Origin: Clostridiales bacterium oral taxon 876 str. F0540
GTDB taxonomy: Bacteria > Bacillota > Clostridia > Clostridiales > Clostridiaceae
DNA: 64,000 bases
Assembly (NCBI GenBank): GCA_000466585.1
Contig: KE993508.1
Location: 270,811-334,810, forward strand
Reading direction: 5' to 3'
This document shows, one piece after another, positions 50,368 to 59,826 of this stretch. Below the pieces are notes generated by a model. The model was given only the letters and a program-made list of their open reading frames with translations. It made no database searches and was not told the DNA's origin. Position 1 is the first letter of the stretch. Each line of letters starts with the position of its first letter. The translations under genes were made by a program, and so were the position numbers.

Positions 50368-51548
50368 ATTTTCACCCTGTTTCCTTGTTTCTTAATAAGT
50401 TCATTAAAACTAAAACAGCTTATCCCTATTCTCTTTAAAAGTTCCATATTGCTTAAGTCTTTTAAAGAACTTGCAGAATAAAAAACCGTAATATTATATC
50501 CTTTATCCTTCATAGTTATAAGATTATCCTTTAATTCTCTGCTTACACCTATTGTAATTATTCCTATCCAGCTTAATCTTGGTATTTGATTTAAATTTGA
50601 ATTTATGAAGCGGACAAAATCCTCTTCACCATCACTTTTCTGTGATATAAAAAACTCCATTAGTTCATTGAAATCTTCTCTACTGTCTACCTCAAATCTT
50701 CTTTGAACTAAGCTATTAATAAAAAGTTTGGTTTTTATTCCTCTAAGCTGCATAAAGTTTACAGTGGATACACACAAATCTATAAGCTGCTCTTCGTAAA
50801 TGCCTTCCTGATCCAACGCAAAATTGTTCTTACTCATATTAAGAAACAAATTGCTTTCTTCTCCTGAAACAGTATCTAAATTCCTTACATATAGTTCTCC
50901 GTGCTTAGCGCTGACTTTCCAATTAACTCTTTTCAGATTATCCCCTTGATTATACTTTCTTATTTCTTTTGTGCTGTACAAATCCTCAATATTAGTTGTA
51001 TTACTTATCGCATTTTTAAAAATATCACTGCCGTTTGCAGGGAACTTTGTTAATTGATATATTTTTGGATATACTTTAACTAAAACACCTAGGTTGGTTT
51101 TTTTTGTTCTTTCAAATATTGAAAAAAGGTCCTTAACACTAATATCAAATTCGCCAAAATTATAGATGCCCCTATTATTAAATTTAACCGCATTTCTAAG
51201 CCACTTGCTTTCATCAGAATTAATAAAAATTACATCCCCATTGTATTTCTGGCTTATTTTTGATAAAGTTCTATTGTTAATAAGAACATAAGGAATGGGA
51301 AGAATCCCATAATTTTTTATTATAGAAATAAATTCTTGTTCATCCCCGGCTCGATAAACCTTTTTATCGAATTTTATTTGTATATGTATATTTTTTTCGA
51401 TTAGTATTATGTATAAAAGACTAATCAAAAAAGTTAGCAAAAGACCATGAAAGATTCTATAAGGCAGATTTCCTCCCTGTATCCAAGCAAAAACATAGGA
51501 AAGAAATAAAAGGATTACAAATTTAATACTTATCCTAAACTTAAACAT
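50364..51548 (-). CDS. DUF58 domain protein
   Basis: Protein of 394 residues with two N-terminal helices (FVILLFLSYVFAWIQG, GLLLTFLISLLYIILI). The DUF58 core is visible as IRKYNQGDNLKRVNWKVSAKHGELYVR. A von Willebrand A-like C-terminal region follows. It is encoded between moxR and the transglutaminase gene and presumably works with both. The family is widespread; the exact function is unknown. Confidence 0.9.
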   Translation of the reverse strand: MFKFRISIKFVILLFLSYVFAWIQGGNLPYRIFHGLLLTFLISLLYIILIEKNIHIQIKFDKKVYRAGDEQEFISIIKNYGILPIPYVLINNRTLSKISQKYNGDVIFINSDESKWLRNAVKFNNRGIYNFGEFDISVKDLFSIFERTKKTNLGVLVKVYPKIYQLTKFPANGSDIFKNAISNTTNIEDLYSTKEIRKYNQGDNLKRVNWKVSAKHGELYVRNLDTVSGEESNLFLNMSKNNFALDQEGIYEEQLIDLCVSTVNFMQLRGIKTKLFINSLVQRRFEVDSREDFNELMEFFISQKSDGEEDFVRFINSNLNQIPRLSWIGIITIGVSRELKDNLITMKDKGYNITVFYSASSLKDLSNMELLKRIGISCFSFNELIKKQGNRVKI

Positions 51549-51549
51549 T

Positions 51550-52488
51550 TTATTTCACCTTTGGTACAGCTACTGTTTTTAAAATATCGGATATAACTGA
51601 TTCGCTGTCAAAATTATTAGCTCTTGCCAATGCTGAAACAACCACTCTGTGGCCTAATACCAAAAGTGCATTTTCTCTTATATCTTCTGGTATTACATAA
51701 TCTCTTCCATTTATTAGTGCACTTGCCTGAGCAATTCTTAGTAAAGCTAGTGACGCCCTTGTGCTGCTTCCCAATATTAAGTATTTATTATTTCTTGTAG
51801 CATCTGCAATGCTTGCAATATATTCATTAATTTCGTCAGTCACATTTACTTCTCGGCACTTTTTCTGCAATTCCAAAATATCATTTGCATCCGCAACACT
51901 TGTAAGATCTGTAAGAGGCTCTGAATTTCTGTACCTCTTTAAAATATTAGCTTCTTCCTTCTTTTCCGGATAACCTATTCTTACCTTAATCATAAACCTA
52001 TCCAGCTGAGCCTCAGGAAGTACAAATGTACCTTCACTTTCAATTGGGTTTTGTGTTGCTAAAACGAAAAATGGCTTATCTAATTTATAAGTATTATTTC
52101 CTTCAGACACTTGTTTTTCTTCCATTACCTCTAACAGTGCAGACTGTGTTTTAGGTGAAGTTCTATTAATTTCATCAGCTAATACAATATTTGCAAACAC
52201 CGGCCCTTTTCTAAATTCAAATTCCATAGTTCTTTGATTGTAAATTGATATACCTGTAATATCTGAAGGCAGCAAATCAGGAGTGAACTGAATTCTGCTG
52301 TAAGATAAATTGAGTGATTTGGCTAAAGCTTTAACTAATGTTGTTTTTCCAACTCCCGGGACATCCTCAATTAGTATATGTCCGTCAGCAATGATACCTT
52401 TCATAATATTAAATACTTCATATCTTTTCCCTATTATTACCTTCTCAATATTGTAAACAATATTTTTTATAATTTGCTCAGTTTCCAT
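51550..52488 (-). CDS. MoxR family AAA+ ATPase
   Basis: ATPase of 312 residues. Walker A is EDVPGVGKTTLVKALA, Walker B VLADEINRTSPKTQSALLEVMEE, sensor 1 FVLATQNPIESEG, and the arginine finger and sensor 2 follow in PEAQLDRFMIKVRIGYP and GSSTRASLALLRIAQ. MoxR proteins serve as chaperones for neighbouring von Willebrand-type proteins, here the DUF58 protein. The start METEQIIKN is set by GAGAGGGGATATTT; seventeen extra codons upstream are not needed. Confidence 0.93.
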   Translation of the reverse strand: METEQIIKNIVYNIEKVIIGKRYEVFNIMKGIIADGHILIEDVPGVGKTTLVKALAKSLNLSYSRIQFTPDLLPSDITGISIYNQRTMEFEFRKGPVFANIVLADEINRTSPKTQSALLEVMEEKQVSEGNNTYKLDKPFFVLATQNPIESEGTFVLPEAQLDRFMIKVRIGYPEKKEEANILKRYRNSEPLTDLTSVADANDILELQKKCREVNVTDEINEYIASIADATRNNKYLILGSSTRASLALLRIAQASALINGRDYVIPEDIRENALLVLGHRVVVSALARANNFDSESVISDILKTVAVPKVK

Positions 52489-52610
52489 AAATATCCCCTC
52501 TCCATTCTCAAAGCTTATAATACTCCCTTTATTTTTCATTTATTCAATAATTATATCATAAACTTATATGCGCCTACAATTGTCTTTCATTTTTTACAAA
52601 ATTATACTAA

Positions 52611-52661
52611 GAAAGAACAATAATAAAGACAGGCAATGCCTGTCTTTATTATTGTTCTTTC
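52611..52661 (-). terminator. Very long terminator hairpin of the VanW gene
   Basis: A perfect 24-base-pair stem with a 3-base loop, reading inward to AAGACAGGC/GCCTGTCTT. The right arm includes the last codons of the VanW protein, so termination overlaps the coding end. Confidence 0.85.
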
Positions 52662-54013
52662 TTTTTTGTACCTCTTCTAATGACTCCATCAACCTTATTA
52701 TAGGTTTCACTGGATATGGTTTCTTGTCCGATTAATTTTCCATTTTCATATATTTTTTTATATACTTTAACCTTGTATCCTATAGATGATGGTTGCTCAA
52801 TCTTAGTCTCGCCTTCATACATGTTTGGATCATCTATGTATTTTGTATTAGGCTGCATTGTATCAGTTGTTTCACTTACCAGATCATAAGTTCTACTGGA
52901 AAGACTTTTATCTGAATAAACATTAAATGCTATATTATTTCCAGAGATAATGCCCTCAATAAATATTGGAAAACTCAGTGTATTTTTAAATTTATAGTCC
53001 AAATTGCCATAGTCAACTGTGGCATCAAGCCCTAAAGCGACATAATGAGAAGGCAGAGAATGATGCGATCTCTCAGTAGCATTTATATTAGCCCTCATAA
53101 CAGCATTATAAAGTGTAGTTGAAACCTGACATATACCTCCACCGAGACCGGAATCAAGCTTGTTATTAACTATTACAGGAGCTTCCTTGTAACCTTTAGC
53201 TGCAGTTCTCTGTCCAACTACATCGTTAAAACTAAAGCTTTCTCCAGGCATAAGCAGCTTGCCGCTAATCGATTTTGTAGCCAGACTTATATTAGCTATC
53301 CTATTAGCAGAGGAGCCTGAAAAACTAGTACTGAAACTTGATATTTTTGTATTAACCTTAGACAGAGCCTCGGACGTAACAGAAGCTTGTACGACTTCTA
53401 TTGGAGCCTTCACTTCAATATCTCCGCTTAAATCACCGCTTATTTTATCGTTAATTGATTTCTCCAACTCATCTACGTTTAGTTTTAAACCGTTTTTCTC
53501 GGGTGTTACTGAAAATTTTCCGCTGCTTACCATTGCTATTTTAGCATTAACCGGTGACTTGTCTGTCTCCTGCTGAATTGCCGTGATAATGCCTTTAACT
53601 GGTTTAGCATCATAGCTGAATTTAAGCTTATATATCTTTTGCTCCGGTGTCTTTATAAGCCTGTATCTTTCAAATAATCCAAGATTTTTTCCATAAGCCA
53701 TAGCTTCATTTACAGTTTCCTCAATATTATATTTCGCATTAAGTTTTGAATAATCAATTGTATAAGTTTTATCAGCACCTGTGATAGTTATTTTTTTCTT
53801 AACAACTTCACTACCGTATTTCTCTTCCAAAAGCTTTACAGCCTCATCCTTAGTTTTACCTGATAAATCTATACTTTCTACAGCAACTTTCGGATATATA
53901 ACATTTGAATAGTCTTTAGTGTTGCTACTCATATACCCAACTCTAGCACCAACTGTACCGCCTGCAAGAAGTACAATGGAGGTTATAGTAATTATAATTG
54001 CATTTTTTTTCAT
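52649..54013 (-). CDS. VanW family protein with peptidoglycan-binding domain
   Basis: Secreted or anchored protein of 454 residues. The N-terminal helix (AIIITITSIVLLAGGTVGA) is followed by a repeated PG_binding_4-type domain (DLSGKTKDEAVKLLEEKYGSE, TYTIDYSKLNAKYN) and the VanW domain (LMPGESFSFNDVVGQRTAAKGYKEAPVI, GGGICQVSTTLYNAVMRANI in pattern). A C-terminal G5-like beta region ends the protein. VanW-type proteins are linked to the cell wall; the name comes from vancomycin-resistance clusters, but no resistance role is implied here. The start MKKNAII follows GAGGGGAAAGTAC. Confidence 0.9.
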   Translation of the reverse strand: MKKNAIIITITSIVLLAGGTVGARVGYMSSNTKDYSNVIYPKVAVESIDLSGKTKDEAVKLLEEKYGSEVVKKKITITGADKTYTIDYSKLNAKYNIEETVNEAMAYGKNLGLFERYRLIKTPEQKIYKLKFSYDAKPVKGIITAIQQETDKSPVNAKIAMVSSGKFSVTPEKNGLKLNVDELEKSINDKISGDLSGDIEVKAPIEVVQASVTSEALSKVNTKISSFSTSFSGSSANRIANISLATKSISGKLLMPGESFSFNDVVGQRTAAKGYKEAPVIVNNKLDSGLGGGICQVSTTLYNAVMRANINATERSHHSLPSHYVALGLDATVDYGNLDYKFKNTLSFPIFIEGIISGNNIAFNVYSDKSLSSRTYDLVSETTDTMQPNTKYIDDPNMYEGETKIEQPSSIGYKVKVYKKIYENGKLIGQETISSETYNKVDGVIRRGTKKKEQ

Positions 54014-54201
54014 GTACTTTCCCCTCTTTCTCTCCACTTCCCTATTATACTATAAAATCATATTAGTTTATACACATATTTACGTTTTTTATGAAAATTA
54101 GTTTTAAAAAAAGCTCATATATGATAATATAATTTTGAATAGTAAAAATTATTAGTAATTTTACCTATGACAATCTTAGTTACAGAAAGGGGTAAACCGC
54201 T

Positions 54202-55242
54202 ATGAATTATAGTAAAGATACTATCAAATATTATTTAGAAAGTATTCTCAATATTCTTAGTCCTACAGGTTACACAGAAAAAATAATGAATTTTATAAAG
54301 GATGAACTTAATAAAATAGGAGTTTCTTACACAATCACAACTAAAGGTGCTGTTATAGTTAGCTTAAAAGGAAAAGATGACAGTTATCAAAGAACTTACT
54401 CAGCTCACGTAGATACCTTAGGAGCAATGGTTAAAGGAATTAAATCTAGTGGTACACTTTCACTTGTTCCTCTTGGAGGCTTTATGATGGGAGCAATTGA
54501 TGGTGAAAACTGTACAATTGAAACAATGGATGGAAAAACCTATACAGGAACTATACATGCAATTAAGCCTTCAGTTCATATAAGTGGACAAGAAGCCTAT
54601 GACTTAAAGAAGGTTCCAGAGAATATGGAAGTTGTTCTTGACGAAAAAGTAATTTCAAAATCAGATGTAGAGAGTCTTGGTATAGATGTTGGTGATTTTA
54701 TCTGTTTTGATACAAGGACTGCTATTACAGAAAAAGAATTTATAAAAAGCAGACATTTAGATGATAAAGCAAGTGTCGCAATATTGCTTTATACTATAAG
54801 GTTCATAGTAGAAAATAACTTAGAACTTCCTTACACAACTAATTTCTTTATAAGCAATTATGAAGAAGTTGGACATGGAGCTTCCGCTGCACTTCCTTCT
54901 TCAACAAAAGAATTTATTTCTGTTGATATGGGCGCACCAGGTCTTGATCAAAACTCAACTGAATATGCCGTGTGTATATGCGCAAAAGATTCTTCTGGAC
55001 CATATGATTTTGAGCTTAGAAAAAAACTCATTACAACCTGCAAAAATAATAATATTGACTACAAAATTGATATTTATCCTTTTTACGGTTCAGATGCTTC
55101 AGCAGCACTCAGAGCTGGATGGGATATAAAGACGGCGCTTATAGGCCCAGGCGTATTCTCATCTCATGCTTATGAAAGAACACATATGGATGCTGTTTTA
55201 AATACTTTAGATCTAGTAATTAAATATTCTTTAGAAAAGTAA
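54202..55242 (+). CDS. M42 family metallopeptidase
   Basis: Aminopeptidase or cellulase-M-like metalloenzyme of 346 residues with two metal ions. Metal ligands are visible in RTYSAHVDTLGAMVKGI, SRHLDDKASVAILLY, NYEEVGHGASAAL, SVDMGAPG and FSSHAYERTHMDA. The full length matches the family. It has its own terminator and is flanked by genes on the other strand, so it is probably a single-gene unit. AGAAAGGGGTAAACCGCT precedes the ATG. Confidence 0.93.
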   Translation: MNYSKDTIKYYLESILNILSPTGYTEKIMNFIKDELNKIGVSYTITTKGAVIVSLKGKDDSYQRTYSAHVDTLGAMVKGIKSSGTLSLVPLGGFMMGAIDGENCTIETMDGKTYTGTIHAIKPSVHISGQEAYDLKKVPENMEVVLDEKVISKSDVESLGIDVGDFICFDTRTAITEKEFIKSRHLDDKASVAILLYTIRFIVENNLELPYTTNFFISNYEEVGHGASAALPSSTKEFISVDMGAPGLDQNSTEYAVCICAKDSSGPYDFELRKKLITTCKNNNIDYKIDIYPFYGSDASAALRAGWDIKTALIGPGVFSSHAYERTHMDAVLNTLDLVIKYSLEK

Positions 55243-55245
55243 CTT

Positions 55246-55274
55246 AAACACACTGGAAAATTCCAGTGTGTTTT
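55246..55274 (+). terminator. Terminator between convergent M42 and beta-propeller genes
   Basis: AAACACACTGGAA/TTCCAGTGTGTTT stem followed by TATTATT, just past the M42 stop codon. It may serve both converging genes. Confidence 0.85.
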
Positions 55275-55282
55275 ATTATTTA

Positions 55283-56365
55283 TTATTTATTATTTATCTT
55301 AAATTTTAATAGTTCAAAACTAGCTTTATCTCCGTTGTAAGCTGATACATATATTTCCTCATTATTATTTGACCATACACTGTCAAAATAAGCTAACTTA
55401 GACACAAGAAGAAAATGTTGCTCTGATGCTGTGTCTTTAATGTCATTCGCCCAGTCTGCAATTTCCTTTTCTCTATCTTGAAACTCTTCTCTGGTTATTT
55501 TATACTTGTTTTTTAAGTTGTCAACATCTGCAATATATATATTAGAATATTCGTTATCTATGTATAGGTTTTTCTGCTTTTTAACCTTAGTATAATGCTT
55601 TATATCTCTTTCAAATTTTGCATAGCTTATATGTTTTCCATCAGAAGACCAGGCCGCATATTTTCCTGAATCAACTATTTTAGAATTTTTACTATCTAAA
55701 TCCATAACGTATATATTGTCATTCAATTCATAAAGCAACCTTTTCCCATCTTTTGATAAAACAGGATTATATCCATCTAATAGCTTTTCTTCTTTTTTTC
55801 CATCAGCGGATATTTTATAAATTGCAGGCTCTTTCTCAATAAATCCATGTCCATCAGACTTTGGTAAAATAGTAACTTTAAAATATATGATATCCCCCTC
55901 AGGAGTAAAGTTTGGTTTTGCATATGAAATTTCAGGATTTTCACTTCCTGTAACTTTTTTTATTTCTTTATTTTTTATATTCATAATAAATATACCGTTA
56001 TTCCTGGCAAAAGCTATAACATTATTATCATTGTTAGCGTATATAGGATTATAGCAATTATTTAAAGTCGTGAGTTGTTCTGTTTTATTTTTTATTAGAT
56101 CCAGTTCGTAAATATTGTCACCAGAACTATATAAAAGCCTTGTTCCGTCAGAATTAAAATAAGGGTTAAAATAAGTTCCTTCGTAGACTACTGAATACCT
56201 GTTTTTTTCATCCTCAGAAACGCTTGCGCTTACTTTATTTGAATTTAGCTCCCGACTCGCTGATTGTTGTTTATTATATTTATCACTGAAATTAATATTT
56301 ATCAAAACAGCAGAATAAGTAATAATAATAGCAGCTAACCCGTATCTTATAAATTTCTTATTCAA
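55283..56365 (-). CDS. TolB-like beta-propeller protein, exported
   Basis: Protein of 360 residues with an N-terminal membrane anchor or signal (FIRYGLAAIIITYSAVLINI). The rest is a series of WD40-like PD40 blades (NPYFNSDGTRLLYSSGDNIYELD, NPVLSKDGKRLLYELNDNIYVMD, AAWSSDGKHISYAKFE, DSVWSNNNEEIYVSAYNG). It is a probable surface protein. No enzymatic domain is attached, so the role is unknown. Confidence 0.85.
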   Translation of the reverse strand: MNKKFIRYGLAAIIITYSAVLININFSDKYNKQQSASRELNSNKVSASVSEDEKNRYSVVYEGTYFNPYFNSDGTRLLYSSGDNIYELDLIKNKTEQLTTLNNCYNPIYANNDNNVIAFARNNGIFIMNIKNKEIKKVTGSENPEISYAKPNFTPEGDIIYFKVTILPKSDGHGFIEKEPAIYKISADGKKEEKLLDGYNPVLSKDGKRLLYELNDNIYVMDLDSKNSKIVDSGKYAAWSSDGKHISYAKFERDIKHYTKVKKQKNLYIDNEYSNIYIADVDNLKNKYKITREEFQDREKEIADWANDIKDTASEQHFLLVSKLAYFDSVWSNNNEEIYVSAYNGDKASFELLKFKINNK

Positions 56366-56490
56366 AATATCACCTTAACTTTCCATAAAGTTTACTATTT
56401 ATTAATAGATTCCCTAGTATAGTACAATTTTATCCATAAATTTTTATTATTTTTCAAATGTAACATTTTTGTTAAATATGTTTTTTATTA

Positions 56491-56512
56491 ATAAATAACA
56501 ATTGTTATTTAT
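56491..56512. promoter_or_regulatory. Perfect palindrome upstream of zwf
   Basis: ATAAATAACAATTGTTATTTAT is a perfect 22-base inverted repeat about 140 bases before zwf. It could be an operator, though AT-rich palindromes also occur by chance in such sequence. Confidence 0.35.
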
Positions 56513-56650
56513 TATAATGTAAATACTAGGATTTAAGAGTTACAATGTTGGGAAATATATGTTTATACTAAATAGAGCTGCTATCGCTATGGAACAATTA
56601 ACGGTATTGCAGTATTAAACAATATTTTCCGGTGAAAGGCGGTTTACTTA

Positions 56651-58141
56651 ATGGATTTTAATACTGATTTATCATGTGTTCTAGTAATTTTTGGTGGAAC
56701 AGGCGACCTAACGCATAGAAAACTATTGCCTGCAATATATAATTTAAAACACAGTGGAAAACTCCCGGATAACTTTGCTATTGTTTCTATAGGAAGAAAA
56801 GAAATAAGCAATGAAGATTATAGAGACCAGACTTATGAATCTATAAAAAGTTTCTCAAGATTCAAAGATATTGATAAAACCTTATGGGAAGACATCTGTA
56901 AAAGAATTTATTACAAAAAGTTTGATTTTCATGATAGCTCGGGTTATGAAGAACTCAATATTTTTTTATCAAGTTTAGACGATTCATACAACACAAAAGG
57001 TAACAGACTATTTTATTTAGCTGTTGCTCCCGAATACTTTTCACTTATTAATGATGAATTATATAAACAAGGTATGGTTAAAAATGAGGGTTCCTGGCAG
57101 AGACTCATAATAGAGAAACCTTTCGGCAGGGATTTGAGTTCAGCCAGAACTTTGAACAAAAAAATTACGGAGGTTTTTGGAGAAGATAACACCTACAGAA
57201 TAGATCACTACTTAGGCAAAGAAATGATTCAAAGCCTCATGGTATTGAGATTTGCAAATTCGATATTTGAACCCTTATGGAATAATAAATATATAGACAA
57301 CATTCAAATTTCTTCCAGCGAAACTGTTGGTGTAGAAAATCGTGGAGGATATTATGAAAACTCAGGAGCCTTAAAGGATATGGTGCAAAATCATATGCTG
57401 CAGCTTTTAACACTTACCGCTATGGAAGCTCCAGTCAACCTCTCATCTTCAGCAATAAGAGATGAAAAGGTAAAGATACTTCGTTCATTAGAAGATTTTA
57501 CGCCAAGGAAAATAAGACAGGATATTGTAAGAGGTCAATATGGTGAAGGTATATTTGATAATAATAAAATTTTAGGTTATAGACAAGAGGATAAGGTTTC
57601 CCCAAATTCAAACACAGAAACTTTTGTGGCATTAAAACTTCATGTAGAAAATTACAGGTGGGCAGGAGTACCATTCTACATAAGAACCGGGAAAAGAATG
57701 AAAAAGAAATCTACTGAAATAATCATTCAATTTAAGTCCATACCTAAATTCCTTTATTCTAAAGAATTTGATAATCTGAATTCTAATCTTTTAGTTATTG
57801 GAGTTCAACCACGTGAAGGAATTTATTTAAAGTTCAATACAAAAAAACCCGGTACAGAAAATTTTATCATACCTGTAGAAATGGATTTTTGTCAGACCTG
57901 CCAGTTTGAAAGCAATACTCCTGAAGCTTATGAAAGACTATTGTTTGAAGCTATGAATGGCGATAATACTCTATTTACAAGCTGGGATGAAGTTGAATAT
58001 TCTTGGAAATTTGTTGATAATATATCTTCGCAGTGGGGAAGCGAAAAACTTATACTTCCTAATTACGCTGCAGGAAGTTTTGGTCCAAAAGAGGCTGATG
58101 AGCTTCTTCTAAGGGAAAACAGGCATTGGTGGAACTTATAA
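56651..58141 (+). CDS. zwf: Glucose-6-phosphate 1-dehydrogenase
   Basis: Enzyme of 496 residues that oxidises glucose 6-phosphate to 6-phosphogluconolactone in the oxidative pentose phosphate pathway, making NADPH. The dinucleotide motif is VIFGGTGDLTHRKLLPAIYNL in pattern; the substrate and catalytic site is TYRIDHYLGKEMIQ with the conserved RIDHYLGKE. The C-terminal domain and length are complete. It is directly followed by a small DUF1450-like gene, separated by one base. AGGCGG precedes the ATG. Confidence 0.97.
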   Translation: MDFNTDLSCVLVIFGGTGDLTHRKLLPAIYNLKHSGKLPDNFAIVSIGRKEISNEDYRDQTYESIKSFSRFKDIDKTLWEDICKRIYYKKFDFHDSSGYEELNIFLSSLDDSYNTKGNRLFYLAVAPEYFSLINDELYKQGMVKNEGSWQRLIIEKPFGRDLSSARTLNKKITEVFGEDNTYRIDHYLGKEMIQSLMVLRFANSIFEPLWNNKYIDNIQISSSETVGVENRGGYYENSGALKDMVQNHMLQLLTLTAMEAPVNLSSSAIRDEKVKILRSLEDFTPRKIRQDIVRGQYGEGIFDNNKILGYRQEDKVSPNSNTETFVALKLHVENYRWAGVPFYIRTGKRMKKKSTEIIIQFKSIPKFLYSKEFDNLNSNLLVIGVQPREGIYLKFNTKKPGTENFIIPVEMDFCQTCQFESNTPEAYERLLFEAMNGDNTLFTSWDEVEYSWKFVDNISSQWGSEKLILPNYAAGSFGPKEADELLLRENRHWWNL

Positions 58142-58142
58142 G

Positions 58143-58370
58143 ATGAAAATCAGCTTTTGTATGTATAATGATCAAAAAGAAGAGGTAATTAAAACTTTAA
58201 ATGAACTTTATCCTGATTTTGAAACCTCCGTAGCAAAATGCATTTATTGCTGCGGAGACTGCGCTGAAAAACCTATCGCAAGAATAAAAGGCAAATTGTT
58301 TACAGGCAGCAATTGCGAAGACTTAATTGCTCAAATCCTAAGCTATGCTAATAGCTTAGAAAATAAATAA
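58143..58370 (+). CDS. DUF1450-like small Cys protein
   Basis: A 75-residue protein with CIYCCGDCAEKPIARIKGKLFTG in pattern, a Cys cluster resembling DUF1450/YuzB proteins. It starts one base after zwf stops, so the two are probably co-translated. Function unknown; the Cys cluster may bind metal. Confidence 0.8.
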   Translation: MKISFCMYNDQKEEVIKTLNELYPDFETSVAKCIYCCGDCAEKPIARIKGKLFTGSNCEDLIAQILSYANSLENK

Positions 58371-58396
58371 AGGCTGGTATCTAACTACCAGCCTTT
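58369..58396 (+). terminator. Terminator between convergent genes
   Basis: AAAGGCTGGTA/TACCAGCCTTT stem, followed by ATATTTACGC. It ends the zwf unit and probably also the converging copper chaperone-like gene. Confidence 0.85.
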
Positions 58397-58400
58397 ATAT

Positions 58401-58616
58401 TTACGCTTTTTCTATATTTAAAACTGTATATCCAGCTTCGTCTACAGCCGCCTTTATATCGCTGTCCTTTACTTCGCCATCAGTTTCAATTACTGCTCTC
58501 CCAGCACTTAAATTTACATCTACATTTTCAATGTTGTTTAACCCCATAAGTGCTTCTGTAACATGTTTTACACAGTGGTCGCAGCTCATACCTTCAATAT
58601 TTACAGCTTTTTTCAC
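58401..58616 (-). CDS. Heavy-metal-associated domain protein (CopZ-like)
   Basis: Small protein of 71 residues with an HMA fold: VNIEGMSCDHCVKHVTEAL carries the metal-binding CxxC, then NIENVDVNLSAGRAVIETDG and a final AGYTVLNIEKA. Such proteins shuttle Cu(I) to P-type ATPases. No copper ATPase is adjacent in the window. Confidence 0.93.
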   Translation of the reverse strand: MKKAVNIEGMSCDHCVKHVTEALMGLNNIENVDVNLSAGRAVIETDGEVKDSDIKAAVDEAGYTVLNIEKA

Positions 58617-58689
58617 TTCTAAGAACCTCCTTTTGGCACTTTAATATTGCAAATATATTATTTCCATAAGAGAGGTTTCAGCATACATA

Positions 58690-59694
58690 CTATTTATGAT
58701 AATTGTATATTATCTTATTAATATTAGCAATAATTTCATTGGCATTAGATAAATTTTTAGTATAAACCGCTATTATGTATGGTTTACTTGAATATACAAT
58801 ACCCACATCATTTATAAACTCTCCATAATCTCCTACCTTATGAGCAACTATATTTTGCGGAACATATTTATCTAATCTATCATGAAATACAGTTGTCTTC
58901 ATTATACTTATAAGTCTAGCATAATACGTATTATTACCTTTATTATTATACAGCATTTTTAGAAAAGCTAATTCTTCGTTTGGAGTAACAACGTTCTCAT
59001 CTTGAGGAATAGAATGTCCAAGTTTATCTGCAAACCTTTTTTTCATCTCGGAATACCCGATTTTTCTTATAATCATGTTAGTAGCAATATTATCAGAGTA
59101 CATTATGCTATAATCACTTAGTTTTTGAATAGGTATTGGCTTTGATTTATCTTCACCTTGAAGAACACCTGTACCTCCCTCATAATCATCTTGACTATAT
59201 TTAACAGTCTCATCAATATTAATTTTCCCTTCTCTAATCATATCAAATAATATCATATTCATTTGAACCTTAACTGTACTTGCAGCTGTAAAATATTTAT
59301 CTCCATTTATTGAAAAGCCTTTTCCAGTTTCAATATCATAATAACCAATACCGACCTTCGAAATATTATTTCCTAAGTATTGTTTAACTTTCTGCTGAAT
59401 ATCATCCTGTAACTTTTGTGCCTCTTCTTCTGATTTTTCTTTTTCCATCTTCTTTTGCTCCTGCAAAAAAATTTCTTTTCTATTTAAAGCCGCGGTTTTC
59501 TTGACAAAATCCATTTGCTCTTTACCATACTCATCAGTATCGTAATAATTATAAGTTGTTTCCTTCTCATTATTAGCTGCCTTTGACTTTTCAGAATCAT
59601 TTTGTACCCAAAGAAATAATCCTACAATCGTTATTACAACAAGCATAGCTAAAGTTTTTAGAAAGTTTCCCACTCTTCTCATTATGTGTTTCAA
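58690..59694 (-). CDS. Class A beta-lactamase-fold serine hydrolase, membrane-anchored
   Basis: Protein of 334 residues with an N-terminal membrane helix (FLKTLAMLVVITIVGLFLWV) and a charged coiled coil at about residues 60-100. The hydrolase domain has the SxxK motif in TAASTVKVQMNMI, SDN in IMYSDNIATNMII and a KxG-type motif in AHKVGDYGEFINDVG. Catalytic motifs are intact, so it may be a beta-lactamase or a carboxypeptidase-like enzyme. Substrate cannot be told from sequence. Confidence 0.85.
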   Translation of the reverse strand: MKHIMRRVGNFLKTLAMLVVITIVGLFLWVQNDSEKSKAANNEKETTYNYYDTDEYGKEQMDFVKKTAALNRKEIFLQEQKKMEKEKSEEEAQKLQDDIQQKVKQYLGNNISKVGIGYYDIETGKGFSINGDKYFTAASTVKVQMNMILFDMIREGKINIDETVKYSQDDYEGGTGVLQGEDKSKPIPIQKLSDYSIMYSDNIATNMIIRKIGYSEMKKRFADKLGHSIPQDENVVTPNEELAFLKMLYNNKGNNTYYARLISIMKTTVFHDRLDKYVPQNIVAHKVGDYGEFINDVGIVYSSKPYIIAVYTKNLSNANEIIANINKIIYNYHK

Positions 59695-59767
59695 TGCTTA
59701 GTCCCCCAATAAAAATATTACTACCGTTTCTCAGGCAATGCATCACATGATGTGTCATAAATGTAAA

Positions 59768-59818
59768 AAAATGACTTTTATAAACATTATAACATAATAT
59801 TTGTAAAAGTCATTTTGA
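59768..59818. repeat. AT-rich inverted repeat upstream of the beta-lactamase-fold gene
   Basis: AAAATGACTTTT and AAAAGTCATTTT form a hairpin with an AT-rich loop of about 25 bases. A bidirectional terminator or a remnant of a mobile repeat are possible readings. Confidence 0.4.
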
Positions 59819-59826
59819 AAAATTTG

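Noticed and set aside
52649..54013. Vancomycin resistance from the VanW name
   Set aside because: VanW-domain proteins are common in clostridia; no vanA/B-type ligase or other resistance genes are present.
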